64,000 nucleotides of DNA from Rhodobacter viridis (lineage in GTDB: Bacteria > Pseudomonadota > Alphaproteobacteria > Rhodobacterales > Rhodobacteraceae). Shown here piece by piece: positions 8,557-16,865 of this stretch (positions are counted from its first letter, which is position 1; each line of letters opens with the position of its first letter). The translations under genes and the position numbers were made by a program. Below the pieces are notes generated by a model. That model searched no databases and had not been told where the DNA came from. It saw only the letters and a program-made list of their open reading frames with translations. The stretch lies in contig NZ_QJTK01000008.1 of the NCBI RefSeq assembly GCF_003217355.1, positions 62,001 through 126,000 on the forward strand, written 5' to 3'.

Positions 8557-10575
8557 ATGACCGAGTTCCCCCATCTTCCCACGGCACTTGCCGAGGCCCT
8601 TGCCGCGCGGGGCTATGAAGCCCTGACGCCCGTTCAGGACGCGGTGACGCGCCCCGAGCTGGCCGGGCGGGACCTGCTGGTGTCGGCGCAGACGGGCTCG
8701 GGCAAGACCGTGGCCTTCGGTCTGGCGATCTCGGCAGAACTTCTGGGCGCGAACGGCATTTCGCCTTTCCCCGATCTGCCGCGGGCGCTGGTCGTGGCGC
8801 CGACGCGCGAGCTTGCCGTGCAGGTGAGCCGCGAGCTGAGCTGGCTTTACGAAAAGGCGGGGGCGGTGATCACCGGCGCCGTCGGCGGCATGGATGCGCG
8901 GGCCGAGCGTCGGGCGCTGGAACGCGGCGCGCATATCGTTGTCGGCACGCCGGGGCGGATCTGCGATCACATCCGTCGCGGCGCGCTCGATCTGTCGGCG
9001 CTGTCGGCGGTCGTGCTCGATGAAGCCGACGAGATGCTCGACATGGGCTTCCGCGAGGATCTGGAATTCATTCTGGAATCCGCACCCGAAACCCGTCGCA
9101 CGCTGATGTTCTCGGCGACCGTGCCGCGCGAGATCGAGCGGCTGGCGCAGACCTTCCAGCGCGATGCGGAGCGGATCTCCACCGTGTCGGCGCGCGAAAG
9201 CCATGCCGATATCGAATACCGCGGCGTGCTGGTGGACCGGTCCGACCGCGAAAACGCCATCGTCAACCTGCTGCGTCTGCATGAGGCCGAACGCGCCATC
9301 GTGTTCTGCTCGACCCGGGCGGCGGTGACGCACCTGACCGGCAAGCTGCTGAACCGGGGCTTCTCGGTCGTGGCGCTGTCGGGGGAACTGACGCAGGACG
9401 AACGCTCGCGCGCGCTGCAGATGATGCGCGATGGCCGGGCGCGGGTCTGCATCGCGACCGATGTGGCCGCGCGCGGCATCGACCTGCCGGGGCTGGAATT
9501 GGTGATTCACGCCGATCTGCCGATGAACCGCGAGGGGCTGCTGCACCGCTCGGGCCGCACCGGCCGGGCCGGGCGCAAGGGGCTTTCGGCGATCGTCGTG
9601 CCGCTGAATGTCCGCGCCAAGGCCGAGCGTCTGCTGCGCGAGGCGCAGGTGGCCGTGACCTGGGAAGGGGCGCCGACGCCCGAGGATATTCTGGCCCGCG
9701 ATCAGGAACGTCTTCTGACCGAACCGGCGCTGACCGAGCCCGCGACCGCCGAGGAATTCGACGCCATCGCCCGACTTCTGGAAACCCACGAGCCGAAGCA
9801 ACTCGCCGCCGCCGTGCTGCGCCATTTCCGCGCCGCCCGCACCGCGCCCGAGGATGTGATCCCGGTCAGCGTGGGCGAGGGGCCGAAACCCCGCGCGCGC
9901 GAGGAGTTCGGGGCCGCGCGCTGGTATCGGCTCTCGATGGGGCACGACCAATGGGTCGATCCGAAATGGCTGTTGCCGATGCTGTGCCGCGCGGGCGATC
10001 TGACCCGGCGTGACATCGGGATGATCCGGGTGATGCAGGAAGAGACCTTCGTGCAGATCCATGAATCGATGGCCGACCGCTTCGAGGCGGGTCTGGGCGC
10101 CGATCGGGTGATGGAAGGCAAGTGCACGGTCCAGAATCTGCCGGGCATGCCCGAGGGGCTCGACCGTCCGGCGCCGCGTCCCGCGCGCTGGTCGAAGGAT
10201 GGCGATCGCAAGCCCTACGAAAAGAAACCCTATGCGCCGCGCGGCAGCTATGGCGACAAGCCGGCGCCGAAGCCGCATCGCAAGGGTCCGCCGCGTGAAG
10301 AGGGCGCTGAGCGCACCGAGCGCGCGCCGCGCTTCGAAAAGGCCGAGCGCGCCGAGCGCGCCGAGCGTCCGGCCCATCCGGCGCGCAAACCTGCCGGGGA
10401 CGCCGCCGCCGCGGCGCCGAAACCCCGCAAGGCCGCCCCCTGGGCGCGCGAAGGTGGCCATGGCGCCGCCGCGAAAGAGGGCAAACCGGCGCCGAAATAC
10501 GGTGCGAAAAGCTTTGGCAAACCCGGTGCGAAGCCTGCGGGCAAGCCCGGTCCGAAGAAGCCGCGCAGCTTCTGA
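8557..10575 (+). CDS. DEAD-box ATP-dependent RNA helicase (DeaD/CsdA type)
   Basis: A 672-residue helicase. Walker A is AQTGSGKT (44-51), followed by PTREL, DEAD (155-158), SAT (186-188) and the C-terminal core motifs (ATDVAARGIDLP, HRSGRTGRAG). Residues about 430-525 resemble the DbpA/CsdA RNA-binding domain. The last about 130 residues are a Lys/Pro/Arg/Glu-rich low-complexity tail with repeated ERAER and GKPGxKP units, likely disordered and RNA-binding. Such helicases act in ribosome assembly and RNA decay, often in the cold. The gene is monocistronic, with its own terminator. Confidence 0.93.
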   Translation: MTEFPHLPTALAEALAARGYEALTPVQDAVTRPELAGRDLLVSAQTGSGKTVAFGLAISAELLGANGISPFPDLPRALVVAPTRELAVQVSRELSWLYEKAGAVITGAVGGMDARAERRALERGAHIVVGTPGRICDHIRRGALDLSALSAVVLDEADEMLDMGFREDLEFILESAPETRRTLMFSATVPREIERLAQTFQRDAERISTVSARESHADIEYRGVLVDRSDRENAIVNLLRLHEAERAIVFCSTRAAVTHLTGKLLNRGFSVVALSGELTQDERSRALQMMRDGRARVCIATDVAARGIDLPGLELVIHADLPMNREGLLHRSGRTGRAGRKGLSAIVVPLNVRAKAERLLREAQVAVTWEGAPTPEDILARDQERLLTEPALTEPATAEEFDAIARLLETHEPKQLAAAVLRHFRAARTAPEDVIPVSVGEGPKPRAREEFGAARWYRLSMGHDQWVDPKWLLPMLCRAGDLTRRDIGMIRVMQEETFVQIHESMADRFEAGLGADRVMEGKCTVQNLPGMPEGLDRPAPRPARWSKDGDRKPYEKKPYAPRGSYGDKPAPKPHRKGPPREEGAERTERAPRFEKAERAERAERPAHPARKPAGDAAAAAPKPRKAAPWAREGGHGAAAKEGKPAPKYGAKSFGKPGAKPAGKPGPKKPRSF

Positions 10576-10599
10576 GATCAGATCTCCGGACAAGCAAAA

Positions 10600-10622
10600 G
10601 GGGGCCTCGCGGCCCCCTTTTT
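10600..10622 (+). terminator. Rho-independent terminator of the DEAD-box helicase gene
   Basis: A 7-bp stem GGGGGCC/GGCCCCC with a TCGC tetraloop and TTTTT directly after it. An A run precedes the stem, so it can also serve the convergent hemE gene. Confidence 0.9.
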
Positions 10623-10639
10623 CGGTCGTTCTGACCGGA

Positions 10640-11674
10640 TCAGCCCTTGCGGATGGTTTCCATCAGCAAGGTGACGTTTTCCGGATCGGCCTCGGGCGTG
10701 ATGCCATGGCCGAGGTTGAAGATATGCGGCCCGTTCTTGAACGCGGCGACGACCTTTTGCGTCGCTTCGACAAGGGCTTGGCCGCCGGTCACCATGTAGG
10801 ACGGGTCAAGGTTGCCCTGCACGCAGGTCTTGCCCTTCTGCACATTCGCCGCCGCCCAGTCGGGCGAGACCGAGTTGTCGATGGCGACGCAATCCGCGCC
10901 GGTCTTGTCGGCAAAGCCGATGTAGCCATTGCCCGCCTCGCGCGGGAAGGCGATGACCGGCAGGCCGGGGAAGCGGCGCTTCATCTCGGCGGTGATGATC
11001 CGGGCGGGTTCAACCGCGAAATCCTCGAAATCCTGCCCCTTGAGCGAACCGGCCCACGAGTCGAACAGCTTGATCACTTCGCAGCCCGCTTCGACCTGTT
11101 TCGACAGGTATTCGATCGTCGCCACGGTCACCGCGTCGATCAGCGCCGAAAACGCCGCGCGGTCGGTGTCCTTGAACTTGTGCGCGGCGGCCTGATCCTT
11201 CGAGCCGCGGCCCGCGATCATGTAGGTGGCCACGGTCCAGGGCATACCCGCAAAGCCGATGAAGGTGGTTTCCTTCGGCAGCTCGCGCGACAGGATCTTG
11301 CAGGTCTCGTAGACCGGGGCCAGCTTGTCGTGGATATCGTCCTTGCCCTTCAGGCCCTTGACGCCATCCATGCTCGTCACGGTCGACATCCGGGGGCCTT
11401 CCCCGGTTTCGAACCACAGATCGAGGCCAAGCGCCTGCGGCAGCAGCAGGATGTCGGCAAACAGGATCGCGGCGTCAAAGCCATAGCGGCGGATCGGCTG
11501 CAGCGTCACTTCGGCCGCAAGGTCCGGCGTATAGCACAGGCTCAGGAAATCGCCCGCCTGCGCGCGGGTCGCGCGGTATTCCGGCAGGTAGCGGCCCGCC
11601 TGCCGCATCAGCCACACCGGCGGCGTGGGAAGAGTTTCACCCTTGAGGGCGCGCAGGATCGTCTTGTCGGTCAT
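10640..11674 (-). CDS. hemE: Uroporphyrinogen decarboxylase HemE
   Basis: A 344-residue enzyme that converts uroporphyrinogen III to coproporphyrinogen III by four decarboxylations, in the common path to haem and bacteriochlorophyll. The family signature [14 protein letters not shown] lies near the N-terminus, with [16 protein letters not shown] and the C-terminal [10 protein letters not shown] chose ATG 11674, which has AAGGAGG upstream; the further upstream in-frame start at 11761 would overlap the promoter. It is divergent from hemC with a shared regulatory palindrome. Confidence 0.97.
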   Translation of the reverse strand: MTDKTILRALKGETLPTPPVWLMRQAGRYLPEYRATRAQAGDFLSLCYTPDLAAEVTLQPIRRYGFDAAILFADILLLPQALGLDLWFETGEGPRMSTVTSMDGVKGLKGKDDIHDKLAPVYETCKILSRELPKETTFIGFAGMPWTVATYMIAGRGSKDQAAAHKFKDTDRAAFSALIDAVTVATIEYLSKQVEAGCEVIKLFDSWAGSLKGQDFEDFAVEPARIITAEMKRRFPGLPVIAFPREAGNGYIGFADKTGADCVAIDNSVSPDWAAANVQKGKTCVQGNLDPSYMVTGGQALVEATQKVVAAFKNGPHIFNLGHGITPEADPENVTLLMETIRKG

Positions 11675-11721
11675 TGGAGGGCCTCCTTCTTGATCCCTTA
11701 ACAGCGTCCCCTGCGGCTGAA

Positions 11722-11739
11722 TGTCAAGCGTTGTTGACA
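11722..11739. promoter_or_regulatory. Shared hemE/hemC CrtJ(PpsR)-type operator overlapping both -35 boxes
   Basis: The palindrome TGTCAAGCGTTGTTGACA fits the TGT-N12-ACA consensus of the CrtJ/PpsR photosynthesis repressor. Its halves are TGTCAA and TTGACA, so each strand carries a perfect -35 hexamer: 11734-11739 pointing to hemC, and 11727-11722 pointing to hemE, the latter with TGTTAA 18 bp downstream as a possible -10. The whole divergent gap is only 110 bp. Binding by one factor could therefore control both genes. Confidence 0.75.
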
Positions 11740-11784
11740 CTTGTAAAGCTTGCGCGGGCAATCTGACGCGGTTATGCCAATCGC

Positions 11785-12738
11785 ATGGAACAGATGCCCT
11801 CGCCCAACGCCCCGCTGAAGATCGGCACCCGCGGCAGCCCTCTGGCGCTCGCGCAAGCCTTTGAGACCCGCTCGCGGCTCATGGCCGCGTTCGATCTGCC
11901 CGAAGATGCCTTCGAGATCGTCGTGATCAAGACCTCGGGCGACAATGCGGCGCTGATCGCCGCCGACAAGCCTTTGAAAGAGGTGGGGGGCAAAGGCCTT
12001 TTCACCAAGGAAATCGAAGAGGCGATGCTGGCCGGTTCGATCGACATCGCCGTGCATTCGATGAAGGACATGCCGACGCTTCAGCCCGAGGGGCTGATCC
12101 TCGACTGCTACCTGCCGCGGGAAGACACCCGCGACGCCTTCGTTTCGATGAAATACAACTCGCTCGCCGAGCTGCCCGAGGGCGCGGTGGTGGGCACCTC
12201 CAGCTTGCGCCGTCGCGCGCAACTTGCCGCCCGTCGCCCTGACCTGAAAATGGTCGAATTCCGCGGCAACGTGCAGACGCGTATGAAGAAACTCGGTGAA
12301 GGCGTGGCCGATGCCACCTTCCTCGCGCTCGCCGGTCTGAACCGTCTGGGCATGTCCGAGGTCGCGAAATCGGCGATCGAGCCCGATGACATGCTGCCCG
12401 CCGTGGCGCAGGGCTGCATCGGGATCGAACGCCGCGAGGCCGACACCCGCGCGAAGATGCTGCTCGACGCGATCCACCACGCGCCCTCGGGGCTGCGTCT
12501 CGCCTGCGAACGCAGCTTCCTTCTGACGCTCGACGGGTCGTGCGAAACCCCGATCGCCGGTCTTTCGGTGCTCGAGGGCGATCAGATCTGGCTGCGCGGC
12601 GAGATCCTGCGTCCCGATGGCTCGGAAATGATCTCGGGCGAGATCCGCGGCGCCGCCGTTGATGGCGTGGCGCTTGGCGCGGAACTGGCCAAGCAACTGC
12701 TGGCCAAGGCTCCTGCGGATTTCTTCTGCTGGCGCTGA
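11785..12738 (+). CDS. hemC: Porphobilinogen deaminase (hydroxymethylbilane synthase) HemC
   Basis: A 317-residue enzyme that polymerises four porphobilinogens to hydroxymethylbilane. Visible hallmarks are [13 protein letters not shown] at the N-terminus, [22 protein letters not shown] and the cofactor cysteine in GSCETPI (C253) that binds dipyrromethane. A second in-frame ATG nine bases later is an alternative start. It faces hemE across a common operator. Confidence 0.97.
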   Translation: MEQMPSPNAPLKIGTRGSPLALAQAFETRSRLMAAFDLPEDAFEIVVIKTSGDNAALIAADKPLKEVGGKGLFTKEIEEAMLAGSIDIAVHSMKDMPTLQPEGLILDCYLPREDTRDAFVSMKYNSLAELPEGAVVGTSSLRRRAQLAARRPDLKMVEFRGNVQTRMKKLGEGVADATFLALAGLNRLGMSEVAKSAIEPDDMLPAVAQGCIGIERREADTRAKMLLDAIHHAPSGLRLACERSFLLTLDGSCETPIAGLSVLEGDQIWLRGEILRPDGSEMISGEIRGAAVDGVALGAELAKQLLAKAPADFFCWR

Positions 12739-12760
12739 GCCTGTCGCGCCCGCGCAAAGG

Positions 12761-12814
12761 GCGTATTTTGGGCCAAGAAGAAACCCATCGCGTTTCTTCT
12801 TGGTGCAAATACGC
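12761..12814. repeat. Palindromic 3'-end element (GCGTATTTTGG type)
   Basis: An imperfect inverted repeat: GCGTATTTTGGGCCAAGAAG at 12761-12780 pairs with CTTCTTGGTGCAAATACGC at 12796-12814. It lies just after hemC, likely acts as terminator, and is a member of the same family as 3687-3758. Confidence 0.75.
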
Positions 12815-12842
12815 AAAAGCGCGGCCTGAGCCGGGGGATCCG

Positions 12843-14219
12843 ATGGATCTTCTTGACCGTCTGAGTGAAATTCTTGGCCCTGCGCAGGTTCTGCGCGGGG
12901 CAGATGCTTTGGCGCATGGCCGCGACTGGACCGGGCATTATGCCTGGGAGCCGATGGCTGTGGTCCGCCCCGGCACGACCGAGGAGGTGGCGGCGGTGCT
13001 GCGGCTCGCGCAGGAAACCGGCACGCCGGTCGTGCCCCTTGGCGGCAACACCGGGCTGAACGGCGGCACCTGCGCGCAGGGCGCGCTGATGCTGTCCTTG
13101 GCGCGGATGACCCGGATTCGCGATCTCAATCCCGCTGCGCGCACGGTGGTGGTGGAAGCCGGGGTGGTGCTCGAAACCCTGCACACGCTGGCCGCGCTGC
13201 AAGGGCTGGCCTTTCCGCTGACCTTTGGCGCCAAGGGCTCGGCGATGGTGGGGGGCTTTCTTTCGACCAATGCAGGCGGCTCGAATGTGCTGCGCTACGG
13301 CTCGGCCCGGGCTTTGTGTCTTGGGCTTGAGGTGGTGCTGGCCGACGGCCGGATCTGGAACGGCCTGACCGGGCTGCACAAGGACAACACCGGCTACGAC
13401 CTGCGCGATCTGATGATCGGGGCCGAGGGGACCTTGGGCATCATCACCGCCGCCGTTCTGAAACTGGTGCCCGCGGCCACGGCTCATGCGACGGCGCTGG
13501 TCGGGCTCGACAGCCTTTCCGAGGCGCTGAAGCTTCTCAACACCGTGCAGGCGGGCACCGGCGGCGCGGTCGAGGCCTTCGAATTCATGCCCGACCGTTA
13601 CATGGCGCGGCTTGCGCGGCTGAAACCGGCGCTCGCCTGCCCCTATGCCCCCCGCCCGGTCAATGTGCTGATCGAGACCGGCACGACCGTGCCCGGCGCC
13701 GATCCGATCGGGGCGCTCGAAGAACTGCTCGCGGGCGCGATGGACGCCAATCATGTGACCGAGGCGGTGATCGCCCAATCCGCCGCGCAGCGCCGCAAGC
13801 TGTGGGAGATGCGCGAATCGGCGGCCGAGATCACCTTCACCACGCCCGATATCGTCGATTGCGATATTGCCCTGCCGCTCGACCGTCTTGAGACCTTCCT
13901 TGCCCGGATGACGCCCGCGCTGGCCGCGCTGGACCCCGGCGCCGAGGAGCTGGTGATCGCGCATCTGGGCGACGGCAACATCCATTACACGGCCTATCCC
14001 TCGCGCTCGGACCCCGACTTGGCGCAGGCGATCCGCGCGAAGGTGAGTGCCGAGGCGGTCAATTTGGGCGGCAGTTTCTCAGCCGAGCATGGCGTCGGCA
14101 TTTCGAAACGCGCGACGATGGCCGCGCACAAGGACCCGGTGGCGCTGGCGATGATGGCCGCGATCAAGGCGGCGCTGGACCCCAAGGGCATCCTGAACCC
14201 CGGCAAGGTGCTGCCGTAA
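12843..14219 (+). CDS. FAD-linked D-2-hydroxyacid dehydrogenase (GlcD/D2HGDH family)
   Basis: A 458-residue flavoprotein. The FAD-binding PCMH fold shows VVPLGGNTGLNGGTC and GAEGTLGIITAAVLKL; the C-terminal FAD-oxidase domain carries HLGDGNIHY and the end motif DPKGILNPGKVLP. The family oxidises D-2-hydroxyacids such as D-2-hydroxyglutarate, D-lactate or glycolate. No glcE or glcF lies next to it, so a single-subunit dehydrogenase such as D-2-hydroxyglutarate dehydrogenase is more likely than the glycolate oxidase complex. The substrate is not certain. Confidence 0.87.
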   Translation: MDLLDRLSEILGPAQVLRGADALAHGRDWTGHYAWEPMAVVRPGTTEEVAAVLRLAQETGTPVVPLGGNTGLNGGTCAQGALMLSLARMTRIRDLNPAARTVVVEAGVVLETLHTLAALQGLAFPLTFGAKGSAMVGGFLSTNAGGSNVLRYGSARALCLGLEVVLADGRIWNGLTGLHKDNTGYDLRDLMIGAEGTLGIITAAVLKLVPAATAHATALVGLDSLSEALKLLNTVQAGTGGAVEAFEFMPDRYMARLARLKPALACPYAPRPVNVLIETGTTVPGADPIGALEELLAGAMDANHVTEAVIAQSAAQRRKLWEMRESAAEITFTTPDIVDCDIALPLDRLETFLARMTPALAALDPGAEELVIAHLGDGNIHYTAYPSRSDPDLAQAIRAKVSAEAVNLGGSFSAEHGVGISKRATMAAHKDPVALAMMAAIKAALDPKGILNPGKVLP

Positions 14220-14258
14220 GGGCTTGAGAATCGCGTCTGCCGGGCGCATCAGGCGGCC

Positions 14259-15461
14259 ATGTCCCTTGCCGCCCCTTTCCGCCCGATCCTGCGCGACCGC
14301 ACGCTGATGCTGGCCGCCTGCCTGCTTGTTCTTTTCGGCGCCCATGCGGCGACGATCGCGCCCTATGTGTCTTCGCTCGCCGTCAAGGTCTTCGGCCTCT
14401 CGGACCGGGCCTTCTCGGGCTTGCTGATCGCGGCCTCGCTCGTCGCCGTCGCCACTTCGGTCGGGTTTGGCATCCTTGCCGATCAACGCGCCAACCGCCG
14501 CGTCATTGCCCTTGCCACGGTGACCGCGCTCACGGTCGGCACCGCGCTGATGGCGTTCGCCCCGGCGACGCCTGTCTTCGTGCTGGCCCATGCGCTGTTG
14601 CTGCCGATCTCGGGGGCGATCTTCGGACAGATCTTCGCGCTGGCCCGCCTTGCCGCCTCGATGCAGCCCGAGGCCGACCGCCCCGCCGTCCTCTCCACCC
14701 TGCGCGCGCTTTTCGCGCTGCCCTGGGTCATCGTGCTGCCGATCTGGTCGGTGGTGTTTCAGGGCGCGACGCCGCTCACTGCGGTCTATCCGGTCTGCCT
14801 CGTGCTCGCAGTTCTGATGCTGGCGCTCACCCTCCGGCTCTGGCCTCGCGATGGCGCAACCCATTGGGAAGACGTGCCTTCGGGCCTGTCGTTCCGCGAG
14901 GCTCTCTCCGAAATCGCCCATCCGCAGGTGCTGATCCGCGTGCTGGCGCTTGGCACGATCAACGGCGCGGTGATGCTTTACATGGTCGTCGTCGGTCTGG
15001 TCTTCGCCGCGATCCCCTTTCGCGGCGCCTCCGACACGGCGCTTTATGCAGGCATCATGGCGGGGCTCGAAGTGCCCTTCATGCTGGCGCTGCCCTTCGT
15101 CATCGGCAAGATCCGCCAGACATGGCTGATCGCACTGGGCACGCTTCTCTACGCGATCCACCTTGCGGGCATCCCGCTTCTGGCCGAGACCCCCGCCGTC
15201 TGGGCCCTGACCCTTTCCGGCGCGATCGGCGGCGCCATCGTGCTGACCCAGCCGATGGCCTATCTGCAAGAGCTGATGGCCGAGCGCCCGGGCGCGGGCG
15301 CCTCGCTCATGGCGCTGCAAAAACTCGCCGGAGACGCCTTTTCCGCCGCCTGCTTCGCCCTTGGCACCGCAATCGGCGGCTACGGTCTTGCCGCCTTCCT
15401 CGGCGCCGCACTCTCGCTCATCGGCGCGACGCTCCTGATCGCCCTCGACCGCCGCCGCTGA
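14259..15461 (+). CDS. MFS transporter
   Basis: A 400-residue integral membrane protein with about 12 hydrophobic segments. The segment-2/3 loop reads GILADQRANRR, the major facilitator motif A variant, and a second copy is seen in the C-terminal half. Its substrate is unknown. It begins 39 bp after the dehydrogenase gene, so the two may be cotranscribed, hinting at transport of a related organic acid; this is only an inference. Confidence 0.82.
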   Translation: MSLAAPFRPILRDRTLMLAACLLVLFGAHAATIAPYVSSLAVKVFGLSDRAFSGLLIAASLVAVATSVGFGILADQRANRRVIALATVTALTVGTALMAFAPATPVFVLAHALLLPISGAIFGQIFALARLAASMQPEADRPAVLSTLRALFALPWVIVLPIWSVVFQGATPLTAVYPVCLVLAVLMLALTLRLWPRDGATHWEDVPSGLSFREALSEIAHPQVLIRVLALGTINGAVMLYMVVVGLVFAAIPFRGASDTALYAGIMAGLEVPFMLALPFVIGKIRQTWLIALGTLLYAIHLAGIPLLAETPAVWALTLSGAIGGAIVLTQPMAYLQELMAERPGAGASLMALQKLAGDAFSAACFALGTAIGGYGLAAFLGAALSLIGATLLIALDRRR

Positions 15462-15487
15462 TTTCTTCTTGGCGCAAATACGCCCTT
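15462..15487. repeat. Half-site of the palindromic 3'-end element
   Basis: TTTCTTCTTGGCGCAAATAC followed by GCCCTT begins at the stop of the MFS gene and matches the right arm of the 12761-12814 element. The complementary left arm is absent, so it is a single half. Confidence 0.6.
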
Positions 15488-15499
15488 GCCGCCGAAGGC

Positions 15500-16207
15500 T
15501 CAGGGCGCAGGTTTCACCCGGTCAAGCAACTCCAGAACCTTCGGCCCCAAGGCGCCCACGACCAGCCCCACCCCTTTGGCCGAGGGGTGGATGTTGTCGC
15601 CCTGCATCAACCCTTGCGCCGCGCGTTCCTCGGGCGTCTTCGCGGCGATGGGCGCGAGCAGATCGGGCACGACGACCGCGCCATATTTCGCCCCAAGCTC
15701 GGGCCAGATCGCCTCATAGCCCGCCTGCCAGTCCGGCCCGTAATTGCCCGGTGCCTTCAGCCCGACCAAAGCCACCGGTAGCCCCCGCGCTTTCACCTCG
15801 GCGAGCATCGCGTCGAGATTGTCCCGCGCCTGCGCCGGCGGCTGACCGCGCAGCATGTCATTGCCGCCAAGCGCGATCATCACCGCATCGACCTCGGGCG
15901 TCAGCGACCAGCCCAGCCGCGCCCGCCCGCCCGAGGTGGTGTCGCCCGACACCCCGGCATTGATCACCGTCACCTCGGCGCCCCGCGCCTTGAGCCAGGT
16001 TTCAAGCTGCGGCACCAGCCCCTGACCCTGCTCGAGCCCGTAACCCTGGGTCAGACTGTCGCCCACGGCGAGCAGCGTCACCGGCTCGGCCGAGGCCGAA
16101 CCGCCGATCACAAGCGCGAAAATCCCGGCAAGCCCCGCCTTGCCCAGGCGCCCCCGCACCCCATATCCGCTTGAACGCTTTTGAAAACAGGCCCGCATGA
16201 CCGACAT
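15500..16207 (-). CDS. tesA: Periplasmic GDSL esterase/lysophospholipase (TesA-like)
   Basis: A 235-residue SGNH hydrolase. A signal peptide (GLAGIFALVIGGSASA) leads to block I GDSLTQGYG with the catalytic Ser, block II with Gly in INAGVSGDTTSGG, block III GGND and block V DNIHPS with the catalytic Asp and His. It hydrolyses esters or thioesters of fatty acids in the periplasm. I chose ATG 16207 because AGGGAG lies six bases upstream; ATG 16198 is an alternative. The start overlaps the divergent ybbA-like gene by 11 bases, repeating the tesA/ybbAP order of E. coli. Confidence 0.88.
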   Translation of the reverse strand: MSVMRACFQKRSSGYGVRGRLGKAGLAGIFALVIGGSASAEPVTLLAVGDSLTQGYGLEQGQGLVPQLETWLKARGAEVTVINAGVSGDTTSGGRARLGWSLTPEVDAVMIALGGNDMLRGQPPAQARDNLDAMLAEVKARGLPVALVGLKAPGNYGPDWQAGYEAIWPELGAKYGAVVVPDLLAPIAAKTPEERAAQGLMQGDNIHPSAKGVGLVVGALGPKVLELLDRVKPAP

Positions 16208-16865
16208 CGTTCTCTCCCTTTCCGACGCGCGACTGACCCTGGCCGGAAATGCCGGTCCCGTCGAGATCCTGCATTCGATCACGCTCGACATCGCGCGCGG
16301 GGAAAGCGTGGGGCTCGTGGGGCCGTCGGGGTCCGGCAAGTCGTCGCTCCTGATGCTGATGGGCGGGCTCGAACGCGCCTCCGGGGGCAAGGTCATGGCG
16401 CTTGGCCGCGATCTGACCGCGATGGGCGAGGATGATCTGGCCCGCTTCCGCAGGGGCAATATGGGGATCGTGTTCCAGTCTTTCCACCTCGTGCCGACGA
16501 TGACCGCGCTTGAAAACGTCGCACTGCCCTTGCAGATCGCGGGCGTGAAAGACGCGATCCCGCGCGCCGAGGCGGAACTGGCCCGTGTCGGTCTCGGCCA
16601 TCGGCGCGGCCATTATCCGTCGGAAATGTCGGGCGGCGAGCAGCAGCGCGTGGCGCTGGCCCGCGCCGTGGCCCCGCGTCCGGCGATCCTGCTGGCCGAT
16701 GAGCCGACGGGCAATCTGGATGCTGCGAATGGGGCGGCGATCATCGAGCTTCTGTTCAACCTGCAGGCCGAGACCGGGGCGACGCTGGTGCTGGTGACCC
16801 ATGCCCCCGATCTGGCGGCGCGCTGTGCGCGGCTGGTGCGGCTCGCGGACGGGCGGCTCGCATGA
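16197..16865 (+). CDS. ybbA: ABC transporter ATP-binding protein (YbbA/LolD-like)
   Basis: A 222-residue ATPase with Walker A GPSGSGKSS, Q-loop FQSFHLVPTMTALENV, signature MSGGEQQRVALARA, Walker B ILLADEPTGNLD and H-loop VTHAPD. Sequence type is that of MacB/LolD/YbbA subunits that pair with FtsX-like permeases. It overlaps the next gene by ATGA, and divergence from tesA indicates the YbbA branch. It powers a mechanotransmission-type, not classical, transport cycle. Confidence 0.9.
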   Translation: MTDIVLSLSDARLTLAGNAGPVEILHSITLDIARGESVGLVGPSGSGKSSLLMLMGGLERASGGKVMALGRDLTAMGEDDLARFRRGNMGIVFQSFHLVPTMTALENVALPLQIAGVKDAIPRAEAELARVGLGHRRGHYPSEMSGGEQQRVALARAVAPRPAILLADEPTGNLDAANGAAIIELLFNLQAETGATLVLVTHAPDLAARCARLVRLADGRLA

